From positions 7,756,027-7,820,026 of the forward strand of contig NC_087068.1 in NCBI RefSeq assembly GCF_963678635.1: a stretch of 64,000 bases of DNA, read 5' to 3'. Origin of the DNA: Symsagittifera roscoffensis (lineage: Eukaryota > Xenacoelomorpha > Acoela > Convolutidae). Both the position numbers and the translations under genes were made by a program. Each line of letters begins with the position of its first letter. Within the stretch, counting starts at the first letter, position 1. The notes beneath the pieces were generated by a model. It was given only the letters and a program-made list of their open reading frames with translations, did not search any database and was not told the origin of the DNA. This document shows, piece after piece, positions 1 to 11,931 of this stretch.

Positions 1-2860
1 ATTCACTGAATGAGCCAAAATTGACTGATGTATGGCGTAAAAATGCGTGGTCAAATTTTGCAAAACATTTGCATCATATCAAATCTGCCAATATTTTGAG
101 CAACTTTGGTTCCCCACATTTTTTGTCTTTCCAATTTGCGAAAAAACACGTTCGAAGTATCCAAAGTAATTATGTTCATTTCATACGGTTAATTTAAATT
201 AAAAACTGTAAAGTAGTTCTCCTATGTAGTTCTCCTTAGTAGTTCTCCTAGGTAGTTCTCCTACCCTAATGTAGTTCTCCTATTAGCTCACTTTCAACTA
301 TTTGCTCTGAGAAGCAGAACCGGGCAAATCCTGCAAATTTCGACTGAAAAAAATTGCTGTTTCTTTTTGAGATTGAAATTTGGTGACCAGCACAAAGCTA
401 ACTGCGGCACAGAGAAAACGGATTGTTAAAATTTGGCTCATAATGATTTGGATTTAGATATAAAATTAAGAGTTTGAAAATTTTTTCGTTCTTTTTCACC
501 AAAATCTTCTCTGCCATATTTAATGCGTGTTAAATAGTGACATAACATGCGGTATTTTTCACACAAACTGATATCCATGCTTTATTTATAAAATTTAGTA
601 GAAAATTACTATCTATAGAGCCAAGTTATTCGGAAGTAAACAAGTTGTCCGAATAATTTAGCCTGAACGATTCTAATCGTTAAGGCCTGCATATGAATTT
701 GTTTTTGGTTTTATGAAAATATGCATCAATTTTCAGAAACAAAGATCTTTCTTCGTCGTTTCAAAGCTGTTAACTCTTTTTAATTAAAACTTTTCAACCA
801 TCCCATTCAAAAAGCGTTCCTATTTAGTAATTACGTTTTACGTTACACACCAAAAGTTTTAGCAGCAAAACATTCTAGGAGGAAATCTAATCACACTTAC
901 GAAATCAAAAATCTAATGAGTGTGGCTCCAATATGCATTTAATTTCAGGAGGTACGTTCCACCCCAAATACTCAAATATCAAAAAAGAGCGTTAAATAGA
1001 TTTTAGATTAGTAATTTGGATTGAATGCTATACTTGTTTTATTGAATATTTTTAAAAACACAGAAAGATGAAACATTTTAAATGAAAATTTATACAATTT
1101 GCAACTGAAAAAAAAATCTATTTTTATTATAACGAAATTTCTTCTTAAGAAATTGCCCCCTTAAGCGACCAATCTTTTGCTTTCTCAAATTTTTATCAAC
1201 CGAAAAAAAAACGAAAAATTACTGTACTTAAAGTTTAGTGACTTCTCAATACGATTATTTCCATGAAAAACGACACGCAAAATTGCATTTAGGAAGATTT
1301 TTTCTTAAAAAAAGTTAGCTTCTTAAACTAGTACAATCAGTCTGATATGAATTTTGAGATTATATTTTGACGCTCGTTGATTTTTTTTCAACTCTCAATT
1401 TTTTGCTCTAATCAGCGATGTTTTCTAATTTTTTCCTCTATATTGTGAAATTTTCTCGAGGTAATTCATTTTAGTTTTAACCATGATTGAGTGGGTCCGA
1501 ATATGAAGTATTCTGAGGCTTCTAAAAATTGAAAACCAACTGAATCTAACAAAGTTTTTAACAACTTTAGATATTAATTGACATCCTCTGTCTCAAGTAA
1601 CATGTTTTTCAGCATCAGTTAGAGCCACCTTTTTTCAGTTCAAATAAATATGAGTCTTAAGTTTTCGATGTTATTTGTTGGGTCAAATTTGCCTATTATG
1701 TAGCTTTGTGTAAAAGTTTGACAAACACTTTTTGTTGATCAAAGTTTTAGGATCAAATTTTGCTCGGATAAAAAAAACAGCTGGCAAAATAATTTTTCTA
1801 AAAACATTTCTAACTATTTCCGCAACCGTTAGTTAGCAGTATTTGGCCTAATCCAACGAAGAACCAGAAGTTTTCCATAAAAAAACTACATGAAAATTCT
1901 AAAAAAAAACTGAGAGATAATTTGTTATCAAAACTTAAAACTTGAAAAAGAAGTCAAAGATGAAAGAGAAAAACTATTTGAGTCTTGAACAAATTAGTTC
2001 AAACCATTCAGCAGTTTGCTGAAAAAAAGCTTCAAAAAGACGAGGAGCGCGCACTGAAGTTTTATGGATGACAATCAATTATATTGGACTTTCATTGTCA
2101 ATCTCAAAATTATTCAAATATGATCTATTATCATCGATTAAAAACGGTTTATAATCTCAATATTTTCTATTTCATGTCAGAACAATCAAAGAACACGAAA
2201 AAAAAGAACAACAAAGAGAGCGTTCTTATTGCGATATCCGTTTACAATTTAAAAAAAAAACACTGTTTGGCCTCTTAATGTTAATGCGCTCGAACTATTA
2301 TGTGCTTCGTTCAGAACAACCGGCTATCTTTCATTAAATTTTTTTTTCTGATTGAAATACCTGAATTGTTTTCTAAAATCTCACTTTTTTTTGAAAGAAT
2401 ACACCGTTTCTTTTCCCCAGGCGGCGAGGGAGAGTTTTTGCAAATATTTTGTTTGATAAAACAAAAGTTAGTTTGAACAAATACGGCTGCGTGTTTCTGA
2501 ATGGCAAGTTTCCAATTAACTATCATTTTGAGTTTTATAGGTTTCTTATTGATAAGATATCTAGTTTTCCAAGGACTATTCTATGATAGCTGTACCAGTT
2601 TCTTGTATCAAAACTTACAAACATACTTCCTGTAATTTGTCAAACAGAAAACTTAACAGGAACAATGTGTGAGAAACAAATAAAGAGAAATTTCAAACCG
2701 TACGTTGATGATACAAAGTTGATTTGTCTTCCGGTAATTCCAGTTCATTCGTGAGTGAGCGAACATATTCAACAAAAGGCTCAGGAAACGGTCCATAGCA
2801 AATCAAGTAAACACATGCTCCTCCAAATTGCCGAGAATATAGTTAGAAAGCAGTTAACTA
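1..2860. other. Gene-free AT-rich DNA
   Basis: No convincing coding sequence. The open frames here are short, poor in typical amino acid composition and lack paired splice sites. The only structured item I see is the small direct repeat at 213-282. The stretch may be the upstream flank of the split gene starting near 5635. Confidence 0.6.
213..282 (+). repeat. Short direct repeat GTAGTTCTCCT x5
   Basis: The 11-mer GTAGTTCTCCT occurs five times, starting near 213, 226, 239, 252 and 271, with 2- to 8-bp spacers. This is a small imperfect minisatellite. No associated gene is visible. Confidence 0.8.
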
Positions 2861-2867
2861 CACTGTT

Positions 2868-3345
2868 AGAATCAGATCGAAGTCCTGAATGCTCCGACTG
2901 CATTTTAGTTTATCTTTTTTTTTGTTCAAACTTTTTCTTATTTTTTTTTTGAAATCATCACTCTACGCTCTGTGTAAAGCGCTAAGTGATATATTTTGCA
3001 TGTACCAAAATTTTGAATCGACCAAAAAGCATATCTTTTTTCAATTTGAAACAATTTTTATGACGGATTGAATCTCCGCTCACGTGTTAACAGCACGAAA
3101 TAAATCGCGCATTAGTTTTCCCAAATTGACAACCTTTAAACCCCCGTAATCTTGCATAAAAATTTAATAATTGAAATATCCTTTCATTTTTGTACTCAAG
3201 TCAATATCTTTTGAATCATGATATATAAAAACTCATTCAAAAACTCCTAATTAAAAAATTCGACATTTTTGAGAAGAAGAAGAAAACCACCCCAAGTCCA
3301 AACAATCTGTCATCTTCTTCGAAATTGCTCGGAACAATTAAAATG
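2868..3345 (-). repeat. REP-A interspersed repeat copy
   Basis: Copy of the dispersed family best seen at 39233-39752 and 51309-51850, here in reverse orientation. It has the shared blocks 'cctgaatgctccgactgc', 'aaatcgcgcattagttttcc', 'tttaaacccccgtaa' and the end 'caatctgtcatcttcttcg'. It is diverged. Boundaries are approximate. Confidence 0.6.
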
Positions 3346-3414
3346 ATTCCAATTTTATTAGGGCGAACAGGGTATGACTTTTAGATTAAGGGGAGAGGAA
3401 ATTTCACTTTTCCT

Positions 3415-4420
3415 GCTTTAATTACCCATTTTAAACCAATTAGTGCTCGGCGTTTTTCTCTTGACGAATTTCAATTTCCTAACTAGCCTTTTTTGACGCA
3501 CAGTTTTTAGATTGGAAAGGTAATGGTTGTCTTGAGCTTAAATTTAAACATTTTTAAATTTGTGTTTTTTTTTGTAAAATTATGGGAGTTTAAAGATACA
3601 AATTTTGGCCATTTAGAAAAGTTAGGAATAAAAAGCGCGCGATATATTTCGGGCTAAAAACGCGCAAGCGGAGGTTTAATTGTTCTGACTTCCGAAGGAA
3701 ACGGAACATTTATGCTTTGTATTGTTTTTTTATTCAGTCAATTTTCGGCGATTGAAGTTAGAGTGTTAAAAATAATAAAACCCCATCGAAGGTATTGACT
3801 GCATGAATAAAAAACTAAAAACATGTTTTACCTCCGATCGTTTTTTGCAAAGTTCTGAGAGTTTGAGACTAGCAAATTTAGTCAAACTTTGGACAGAATT
3901 ATGCAAGCTTTGAAGATTTTATTCATAACGTGGAAAACGTAACGCGAATTACTTATGCGTTGCGAAATATCGCGCCCATCAAAATCGTTCCAAATTAAAT
4001 TGAGGCTAGCTAATAGGTCGCGTTAATTTCGTACGACTAATATTTTTACACTATATCTCCAATATTGTCCAAAATGTATAGTTTTTGATTATTTGCTTCA
4101 ACCAAAAGCTATTCGAGACCAAATGAAGGGCAGTCGGAGCTTTCAGGGCTTTGCCCTAATATACGAGCAGTCTTGTTTGTCTTAGAAATTGTTCCAATTT
4201 GAATTGAGGCATGTGATTTGGTCTATGTAATGATCTGCTAAATGCAAAAACCTCACTTTATACTCAACATAGCGGGGGATGATTTTCCGAAAAAATCTAA
4301 AAGAAACTTCATCCATTTTTGAAAGCAAACAATTTTCTATAGAATTCAAAATAAAGTCGGAACACTCAGTGCTTCGTGCTGATACGAGCAATCTTGTTTG
4401 CGTTTCGGTGGTAGTGGCAA
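3415..4420 (+). repeat. Cluster of broken REP-A copies
   Basis: At least three forward fragments, about 3415-3690, 3950-4170 and 4185-4420. Each carries pieces of the REP-A consensus, such as 'gcgcgatatatttcgggc', 'tcgttccaaatt' and the end block 'tacgagcagtcttgtttg'. The fragments overlap in consensus coordinates, so this is a cluster of separate insertions or a rearranged copy. No gene is seen. Confidence 0.55.
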
Positions 4421-4696
4421 TTGTTTTGCTAATTAAACCAAAACGTGAAAACATAACAACATATCATATACTTAATCGTAATAAGTGATCACTTGATGGT
4501 CTTCGAGCTTAAAAAAAAGTAGACTTGCTGCAGACATTTGACAGTTTTTTACAGTCATGTGATTTATGTTAAGAGTCCCTCCACAACTCGAAAATACAGA
4601 AATGGCTTAATTATTGAGCTGTTTTTATATTGAGGTTCTTAATCATAAAACTCTTTAAATTTTTCTACTTTTGTAAATGAACAAATGCCAAGCCAA

Positions 4697-5102
4697 CAGG
4701 GGCGGATTTAGGGAGGGGGGATTTAGGGGAGGGAGCGCGGGGGGGGGGGGGGGTATTTCGCCTCCCTCCTCAGGGATTCGAGCCCTGCCGACCCAAAGGG
4801 TCCCCCCTTTGTACTATTTTGAGATATCCATTTTTGATGACGGACCCTAAAATTTTTCTAAACGCGCCTTTAGCGCCAATATATACTAATTTTGAGGGGG
4901 TAACGCCTCCAAAAAGTGCCTAAAAAAGCCTTCTTTGGCCTGTTTTTTTCAAAATTTTGCTGGAAGCGCAGTAGTTTTAACCAAAACAGGGTCTTTGTAC
5001 TGCTTTGGGAGAGCTCAGAAAATCAATTTGGTCGACAAAATTGTTTAGATTTTTTTTTGAAAATCCGCCCCCCCCCTCGAGAAAATCCTGGATCCGCCCC
5101 TG
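4697..5102 (+). mobile_element. hAT-type MITE, copy 1
   Basis: Begins CAGGGGCGGATTTAGG and ends GGATCCGCCCCTG, so the termini are inverted repeats of the form CAGGGGCGGATYYAGG. There is no transposase reading frame, and a poly-G tract lies near 4740. The family assignment rests on the better preserved copy at 41430-41861, which has an 8-bp target duplication. Here the flanks do not match, because a second partial copy follows directly at 5103. Confidence 0.75.
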
Positions 5103-5395
5103 TCATCCCACCCTAAAATTTTTCTCAAAGAGCATTTGGCGCCTATCTATTTTAAAATTGAGGGGAGGGGGGTTAAAAAATTTTAAAAGGGGGTTAAAAG
5201 CGCATTTTTGGTATCCTGTTATTCAAAAACTGGCATGTGGCGCATAAAATATTGTCAAACATGCATCTTTATTTTGTTTTAAGAAATCTTTTTGTTAGAC
5301 ACAAGGGGTGGTTTTCGGGTAAGAGTCCCCCTTTGGTAATATTTTACGACATCTACTCCCATCCCCCCTCCGAGAAAATATTAAAATTCAGACAA
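5103..5395 (+). repeat. Partial hAT-MITE fragment
   Basis: Directly after the previous copy. It repeats the internal block 'ccctaaaatttttct' and the 'aaattgagggg' block, and ends near 'cctccgagaaaatattaaaattc', which resembles the end of the family. The 5' end is missing. Probably a nested or rearranged insertion. Confidence 0.5.
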
Positions 5396-5634
5396 GGTTT
5401 CCGCCCTTTTGACAACTATAAAAATGAAAAACTAAAATACTCAAATGTAATGAGCCTTTAATAAAGCTTCGATTGTCAATCATTCTTACGTTTGTCTGGT
5501 TTATTACTGTATTTAACAAATCATCAATCAAAAAATTATCTGCATTAGAAAAATATATGACCAGCCTGTACAAGCGTACCGTTGATCAAAATTTTGATTT
5601 GATTTTCTGCTTTCAAATATAAAGAAAATCGACA

Positions 5635-5643
5635 ATGTTTCAG
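5635..5643 (+). CDS. Candidate first coding exon of the split membrane-protein gene
   Basis: ATG TTT CAG followed by a perfect donor (CAG|gtaagt at 5644). Joined in phase 0 to the exon at 5720, it starts a hydrophobic 20-residue peptide that reads as a signal sequence. The start is inferred. I cannot see a transcript start, though an AT-rich 'aaatataaag' lies about 20 bases upstream. Its link to the distant downstream exons rests on matching splice phase and shared orientation, so it is tentative. Confidence 0.4.
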
Positions 5644-5719
5644 GTAAGTTAAGCCTGTGATTTTTTACCCTCAAAAGCAAATTTCACAGTTCTTTAGTTC
5701 TTAACCACTTTGATTTCAG

Positions 5720-5771
5720 GAATGCGTGCTGGTCCTGTTATCTTGTTCATTCATTGATGCTTCATCCTCCA
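5720..5771 (+). CDS. Candidate signal-peptide exon
   Basis: Acceptor 'tgatttcag' before 5720 and donor A|gtaagt after 5771. After exon 1 the reading is MFQECVLVLLSCSFIDASSS, a typical secretory signal with a hydrophobic core (VLVLLS) and small residues near the likely cleavage site. It ends in phase 1, and the exons at 33018, 33710, 34157, 38918 and 44236 all begin in phase 1. This fits an N-terminus for an extracellular protein. Extra exons between 5771 and 33018 cannot be excluded. Confidence 0.45.
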
Positions 5772-6517
5772 GTAAGTTTACACCAGCTCTCATATTTTCA
5801 TAATAACTATTAGAAGACTTATTAAAGCCGTTCTGTTCTGCAAAGCAAATCCAAAAACCTTCAATCAGAGCTGAATTTTTGGGAAAGTACAATTTGTAAC
5901 ACCCAGTTTTGACTGACCAGCCCTAAAGTAATCAGAAAGTTGCCTTTGGCATAAACAAAAAACCTCAATTTTTTTAGACATAACTTCAAAAATGCGCCCC
6001 AAGTAATGAATCTTCTTGAAATACGTTTACCCGTCAGCTTCTTCAATTTGAATAATTATCACTTGATGATTTTTTCTTGCCTCATTGTTTACTAACCATA
6101 ACTTTCAAAAAGTCAATCAAAAAAGCTACCAAGTATGATTTTTGTATCATTTTTGTCTGACTTGATAGCAGATGTTATTGTTAGAAAAAGTTTTGGAAGC
6201 AACATTTGGAAGTTTAGTAAAAACCATGAAACCGATGTTTGTTGTATAATCACTGAATATTTTTGAAGAAGCTGTTTTCGAAAAATTAAGTGGATTTTTT
6301 CTGCAAAAAATTTCTACCTTGAAGTCGTTTAAATAATGATTTTGTGCTTTCTTTTTAAGTTATGAGCCTTATAGTAAGTATTAACTTATAAAGTTATGTT
6401 TTCGGACAGTTCCATAAGGTGGTTACTAAATTAAAACATAGGCGCTACGCGCAATACACCGAAGGCATAGAAACTGAAGCAAAAACCAAACAACTTGAAC
6501 AACTAATAATTGAAGAA
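5772..6517. other. Intron-like DNA, no feature seen
   Basis: AT-rich sequence between the signal exon and the satellite. No coding exon with paired splice sites was recognised. Confidence 0.5.
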
Positions 6518-7245
6518 GAACAGTTCTAGAACAAAAAATCGTACTAATACATGTATACACCAAAATTTTGCTATATCGAGAAAGAGCCTGAAATAACAGT
6601 TCTAGAACTAAAAATCGTACTAACACATGTATAGGTTAAATTTTTGATATATCAACGAAGATCATAAAATAACACTTCTAGAACTAAAAATCGTACTAAC
6701 ACATGTATACACCAAAATTTTACTATATTGACAAAGGGCCTGAAATAACAGTTCGTGAGCTAAAAATCGTACGAACACATGTATACACCAAAATTTTGCT
6801 ATATTGGCAAAGATCATGAAATAACAGTTTGAGAGCTAAAAATCGTACTAACACATGTATACACCAAAATTTTGATATATTGACAAAGATCATGAAATAA
6901 CAGTTCGAGAACTAAAAATCGTAATAACACATGTATACACTAAAACTTTGATATATTGACATAGATCATAAAATAACAGTTCGAGAACTAAAAATGGTAC
7001 TAACACATGTATACGCTAAAATGTTGCTATATTGACGAAGAGCCTGAAATAACAATTGTAGAGCTAAAATCGTACTAACACATGTATACACCAATATTTT
7101 GCTATATCGACAAAGAGCCTGAATAAACGTTGTAGAACTAAAAATCTTACTAACACATATATACACCAAAATTTTGCTATATTGACAAAGAGCCTGAAAT
7201 TTTGACAAAAGGACCTGAAATAACAATCGTAGAACTAAATGTCGT
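6518..7245 (+). repeat. 75-77-bp tandem satellite, about 10 units
   Basis: Units begin AACAGTTCTAGAACTAAAAA and contain CGTACTAACACATGTATACA followed by an 'aaaattttgctatattgac' block. Starts lie near 6518, 6595, 6670, 6747, 6823, 6899, 6975, 7051, 7126 and 7220. Units differ by scattered substitutions. The hydrophobic reading frames found on the minus strand here are products of the periodicity, not genes. Confidence 0.85.
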
Positions 7246-8932
7246 ACTTACGCATTGTAGATCAATTTCTATAGCTATAATAAAATACAAAAGATACATA
7301 AATAAATAAATAAATACATAAATGAATACATAAATAAATAAATATATAAATAAATAAAAGCAAAAGTGAAATGTACAAATAATTAAATAGACATGAAAAA
7401 ATAAATATGAACAAATAACCAAATAAACAGACCCATAACATGAATAAATGAAAATAAATAAATGAAATAAATACACATACATAAATAATAAAAGCAAAAC
7501 TAAATGAAAGAAAGAATAATTAAATAAATATAGAAATAAATATCAACAAATAAACAAAACACACCTGATAAATAAATAAGCAATAAAAAAAATAAATCAA
7601 TACATAAATAAATAAATAAATACATAAATAAATACATAAATAAATAATTAAACAAATAAATAAAAGCAAAAGTGAAATGTACAAATAATTAAATAGACAT
7701 GAAAAAATATTTATGAACAAATAACCAAACAAACAGACCCATAATATAAATAAATGAAAATAAATAAATTAAATAAATACACACGCAGAAATAATAAAAG
7801 CAAAACTAAATGAAAGAAAGAAAAATTAAATAAATAAGCAAAACACGTGATAAAAATAAACAAAAATAAATATGTACATACATAAATTATAAATAAAAAT
7901 AAGCAAACTAAACATAATTAAATAAATAGAAGAACAGATAATTAAATAAATAAATAACAGTTCGAGAACTAAAAATGGTACTAACACATGTATACGCTAA
8001 AATGTTGCTATATTGACGAAGAGCCTGAAATAACAATTGTAGAGCTAAAATCGTACAAACACATGTATACACCAATATTTTGCTATATCGACAAAGAGCC
8101 TGAATAAACGTTGTAGAACTAAAAATCTTACTAACACATATATACACCAAAATTTTGCTATATTGACAAAGAGCCTGAAATTTTGACAAAAGGACCTGAA
8201 ATAACAATCGTAGAACTAAATGTCGTACTTACGCATTGTAGATCAATTTCTATAGCTATAATAAAATACAAAAGATACATAAATAAATAAATAAATACAT
8301 AAATGAATACATAAATAAATAAATATATAAATAAATAAAAGCAAAAGTGAAATGTACAAATAATTAAATAGACATGAAAAAATAAATATGAACAAATAAC
8401 CAAATAAACAGACCCATAACATGAATAAATGAAAATAAATAAATGAAATAAATACACATACATAAATAATAAAAGCAAAACTAAATGAAAGAAAGAATAA
8501 TTAAATAAATATAGAAATAAATATCAACAAATAAACAAAACACACCTGATAAATAAATAAGCAATAAAAAAAATAAATCAATACATAAATAAATAAATAA
8601 ATACATAAATAAATACATAAATAAATAATTAAACAAATAAATAAAAGCAAAAGTGAAATGTACAAATAATTAAATAGACATGAAAAAATATTTATGAACA
8701 AATAACCAAACAAACAGACCCATAATATAAATAAATGAAAATAAATAAATTAAATAAATACACACGCAGAAATAATAAAAGCAAAACTAAATGAAAGAAA
8801 GAATAATTAAATAAATAAACAAAACACGTGATAAAAATAAACAAAAATAAATATGTACATACATAAATTATAAATAAAAATAAGCAAACTAAACATAATT
8901 AAATAAATAGAAGAACAGATAATTAAATAAAT
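6971..8932 (+). repeat. 981-bp tandem duplication (two copies)
   Basis: Positions 6971-7951 recur at 7952-8932 with a constant 981-bp offset and only a few substitutions (for example near 7074/8055, 7821/8802 and 7834/8815). Each copy includes the last satellite units and an AAAT/ACATAAATA tetranucleotide-rich tract. Within each copy a roughly 300-bp block starting 'gcaaaagtgaaatgtac' is itself repeated (7358 and 7667; 8339 and 8648), so repeats are nested at three scales. Confidence 0.85.
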
Positions 8933-9925
8933 AAAGATGAACAAATAAAGAAGCAAACATACGCAATCACGTGACATAGCGCGATATAGTCCAGCCCACA
9001 TGATAATTGATAACTGTGGACGTTATTTGTCGACACTTGACAACAGACAACATTAAAAAAAAACCCATTACACGATACCATAACACCTTGACTAAAGTCT
9101 TCGGTGTAATAAGTTTATAATTTTTTTAAATGGCTACCAATTTTACTGCCTGTAAGATTTTACTGCAGAGGCGAATATTATATTATATATTTTGATACTG
9201 GGTGAGAAATAAACCTTTAAATGCTCGAATTTAAACTTATTTGATTATTTCAAATTCTTTGTACTTGGAGTTTGCCTAACAAACGAGAAATGGAATCTTT
9301 AACAGAAAAAACTTTTAAAAAAATGGATTGTGCTTTACTGATCAAATATTTTCTTGGCGCTTTTCGTCATCAAGAAAATAACAGTCTAAAAATTGTGATT
9401 GATTGTATTAAATTGGAAATAGGTAGGTTTTTTTTGGTATTTTTGACAAAATGTCAGGATTATAATATAGGAAACCTATTTTGTAACGTAACAACAAATG
9501 ACTCGTTTTAGTTTTATTCACACCTTTTAGTGGTCTTCTAGCTGTTTTTTACTGTTTAACTCTCACTCTCACCGTTTGTTCTTTTGATTATCCGTAATAA
9601 GATGTTTAAATTTTGAAACGGGCTTTTACATCTGGTAGTTTTAGACACTGTCTTCTTTAGCGTATACAAATTATGGAGCTGCCTGGCAAAAAGGAGCTTG
9701 TTTTTTTTTTTCAAATTTTGACTTTGAATTGATTGAAATTCACGAGCTGTTGTAATAGTTCTGAATGAGTGCTTTGGTATTTTTTTGTAGATGCATGCGG
9801 CAAAACACCAAATTTTAATAAAAGGTTGCGCGAAAGCTTTGTAAGTTGTTACAAGGTACGTGGCCGAGAAAATTTTTTTAAAAAATCCGCAAAACTTTGA
9901 GAAGTATTTTAACCGAGAACCTAAA
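8933..9925. other. Intron-like DNA, no firm feature
   Basis: AT-rich. It holds one weak open frame (9272-9511) that ends in a donor-like 'atag|gtaggt' but lacks a good acceptor. I do not call it a gene. Confidence 0.5.
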
Positions 9926-9931
9926 GTGTTG
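9926..9931. other. Left target-site duplication GTGTTG
   Basis: GTGTTG directly precedes the left LTR and is repeated at 32847-32852 directly after the right LTR. It defines both ends of the insertion. Confidence 0.85.
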
Positions 9932-10339
9932 AGTTAGGACCGATGTGGTTAACTCATAGAGTAATTTCGGATAGGGTACACCGTCTGCTCGTCACGCTAT
10001 CTTATTTTCGGCCGGATAGATTCGTGCAACTTCTTAGTCTAATACCGATCCTAATCTTACTCTTATACTATCTAGTCTCAGGTTGTTTAACTAGTCTCTG
10101 CTAGGCTCAATAGATCTAGGGTATACTGGTTTATTGCGGCTGCTTAAGTTCCTTTGGAGAGGCAACTAATTTCTAAGTTAAATTCAAATCTCTCTGGTGC
10201 TGAAATTACAAGTAATTTCAGCACTTACAAATAAGTGGGTTGTTAGCTAGATGGATCATGATTGGTTAATATTAAATACTTTACAGTGGTAAAATATCTA
10301 ATTTATCTAATCATAAAATGTAGTTTAGATCAGGTTCCA
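9932..10339 (-). repeat. 3' LTR of the retroelement
   Basis: 408 bp, identical in length to 32439-32846, with three substitutions seen between them. In element orientation it starts TGGAACC and ends CCTAACT. A polyadenylation-like AATAAA lies at 10130-10135 (complement), a CCAAT-like 'accaatcatgatc' lies near the start, and a 12-bp perfect hairpin lies at 10197-10224. Confidence 0.95.
10197..10224 (-). promoter_or_regulatory. LTR hairpin (also at 32704-32731)
   Basis: GTGCTGAAATTA, loop CAAG, TAATTTCAGCAC: a perfect 12-bp stem with a 4-base loop, intact in both LTRs. It lies upstream of the AATAAA in element orientation. It could be an RNA structure of the transcript or a protein-binding palindrome. 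The role is inferred only from conservation and position. Confidence 0.6.
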
Positions 10340-11931
10340 CCCATCCGGGTTTTACAGAGTTTTTTAGAATAGTCTTTCTGCAATTCAAAGGATGGATGAT
10401 GGACGTTGGTATTTGGCGAACATCATATTTCTTCTGGGTTCTCTTGTTAGAGAAGTTCCAGGTTCAATCGCTGTGTCTTCTCATGACAACGACTGGGTTT
10501 TCGCAACAAACTCAAATCTGATTTCAGAATGGTTGGCTATGACAGGTTTTTCTGTTTCATGTAGAGAACTTCTTTTGGGTTGACCTTGTCTGGGAATGGC
10601 GTGAAGATTGTGCGCGGAGGGGATGCCTGGTTTCTCGGATCTGTACGTATACTTGAACATCGAGGTGGTCATTGGTCTAGTTCAATGAAGTCCTTTTCTG
10701 CGAAGTCAAGTCGTACTCTAAATCCTTTGAGTTGTGATTGTGGGCGGCATATTGATTGTGGTTGGCCATTCTTTTTCGAGTGTAGTGGGGTCATTTTGTC
10801 TTTGGATGTTCGTCTTTGGTGTTGTATGCTGATCTATATACTGCAAGGTGTAATTTACATTTTATAAAATTTTTATTAGTTTGGTGTTTTAATTATGATT
10901 TTGGTTAGTTGTTTTCACAAAAGCTTTTTGTTTTAGTTCGGTTATTTTGAAGAGTTACTCACCCTTGAGTACCTCTTATTAAAAATAGGAGTGTGGTCAC
11001 AAAGCGTGGATGTAGCGCGGTGGGTTAGGCCGGCTATAGAGCATGCTCAGGACGTCCTCTCTGGTGGGTTAGGCCAGGAGTGGGAGTATGATTTCGTGCG
11101 GTTTCTGTGAGAGGTCCTGTTATGTTATAACGTTTTATGTTGGGTTTATTGCGGTTTTTCTTATGTTTCGTTGGTTGTGTCCTTTTTCCAAAAATCAAAT
11201 TGTTTTTGGTATGGGTTTGTCTTTCGACTTTTTTTGTGTTTTATTATTTCTTTCTTAGACTTTATAATAGTCTTCAAAAGAATAAATTATCCAGTTTTAA
11301 ACTGGGTTAATCCGGTTTGGGTACCGTTGGTTTCCTTTTCTTAGTCATGCTGTTATTCTATGATTTGTGGTGTTTAGTAAGCTGCATTGGTTAGTTTTGT
11401 TTAGTATATAATTCCTTTCCAACCGGGTTAAAGGAAAGTTAGAACGTGTTATCGTGTGTTAGAGTTGTTGAGTGTGAAAGCTTGAAACTGAAATTCATTA
11501 TTTAAACAATTCTTCGTGGGCGAGCTGTGCGAGTTTGGATAGAATTTTTGCGCGAGTGAATAGAAATATCAAAAGGTTAGTACTGCATTTTCGTTTTATC
11601 AATTTACTACGTAGAATTTCAATTTTACTGCTAGTTTTTGGGAAAAATTAAATTACAAATTTTCATTATTATGAGATTTACTGCTTGTGGGGAAACAATT
11701 TATAAATTAATTTACTACATTGGTATGAATTTTATTTAATTTAGCTGGTGCAAAATATTAATAGAGTTTTGAACAATTTGAGGAAGTTTTCTATTTTTTA
11801 CTTTTCTTTTGTGTATTTTGCAGATGATCGTGAGATGAAGACTAAAAATCTAAATAAGACATGGATAAAGAATGGTTAGTTTTTTAATTTGAATTTATTA
11901 GTTAAGAACATGTATAAATTATACTTACCTG
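10340..11931 (-). other. Element 3' region between last ORF and 3' LTR
   Basis: About 1.6 kb with no long reading frame. The first 450 bp next to the LTR are less AT-rich and carry overlapping short minus-strand frames: 10669-10794 (41 codons) and 10481-10672. A direct repeat GTGGGTTAGGCC occurs near 11019 and 11066. The sequence against the LTR (element sense ...CCGGATGGG) is only a weak polypurine tract. Confidence 0.5.
10669..10794 (-). CDS. Small possible ORF near the 3' LTR
   Basis: ATG at 10794, 41 codons, basic N-terminal half and acidic end (…EKDFIELDQ). The same frame stays open past its stop to about 10538. Local base composition is less AT-rich than the neighbours, which could mean coding. 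No family is recognised. It could be a remnant of a small accessory gene or chance. Confidence 0.2.
   Translation of the reverse strand: MTPLHSKKNGQPQSICRPQSQLKGFRVRLDFAEKDFIELDQ

Noticed and set aside
6426..9001. Several 60-106-codon hydrophobic minus-strand frames (Tyr/Ile/Phe/Leu-rich)
   Set aside because: They are translations of the satellite and AAAT-type repeats and recur exactly with the 981-bp offset. No start context or coding composition.
9272..9511. 79-codon plus-strand frame with a donor-like end at about 9425
   Set aside because: No convincing acceptor, and the phase entering from the nearest AG does not fit the phase-1 set. Left as a weak possibility only.
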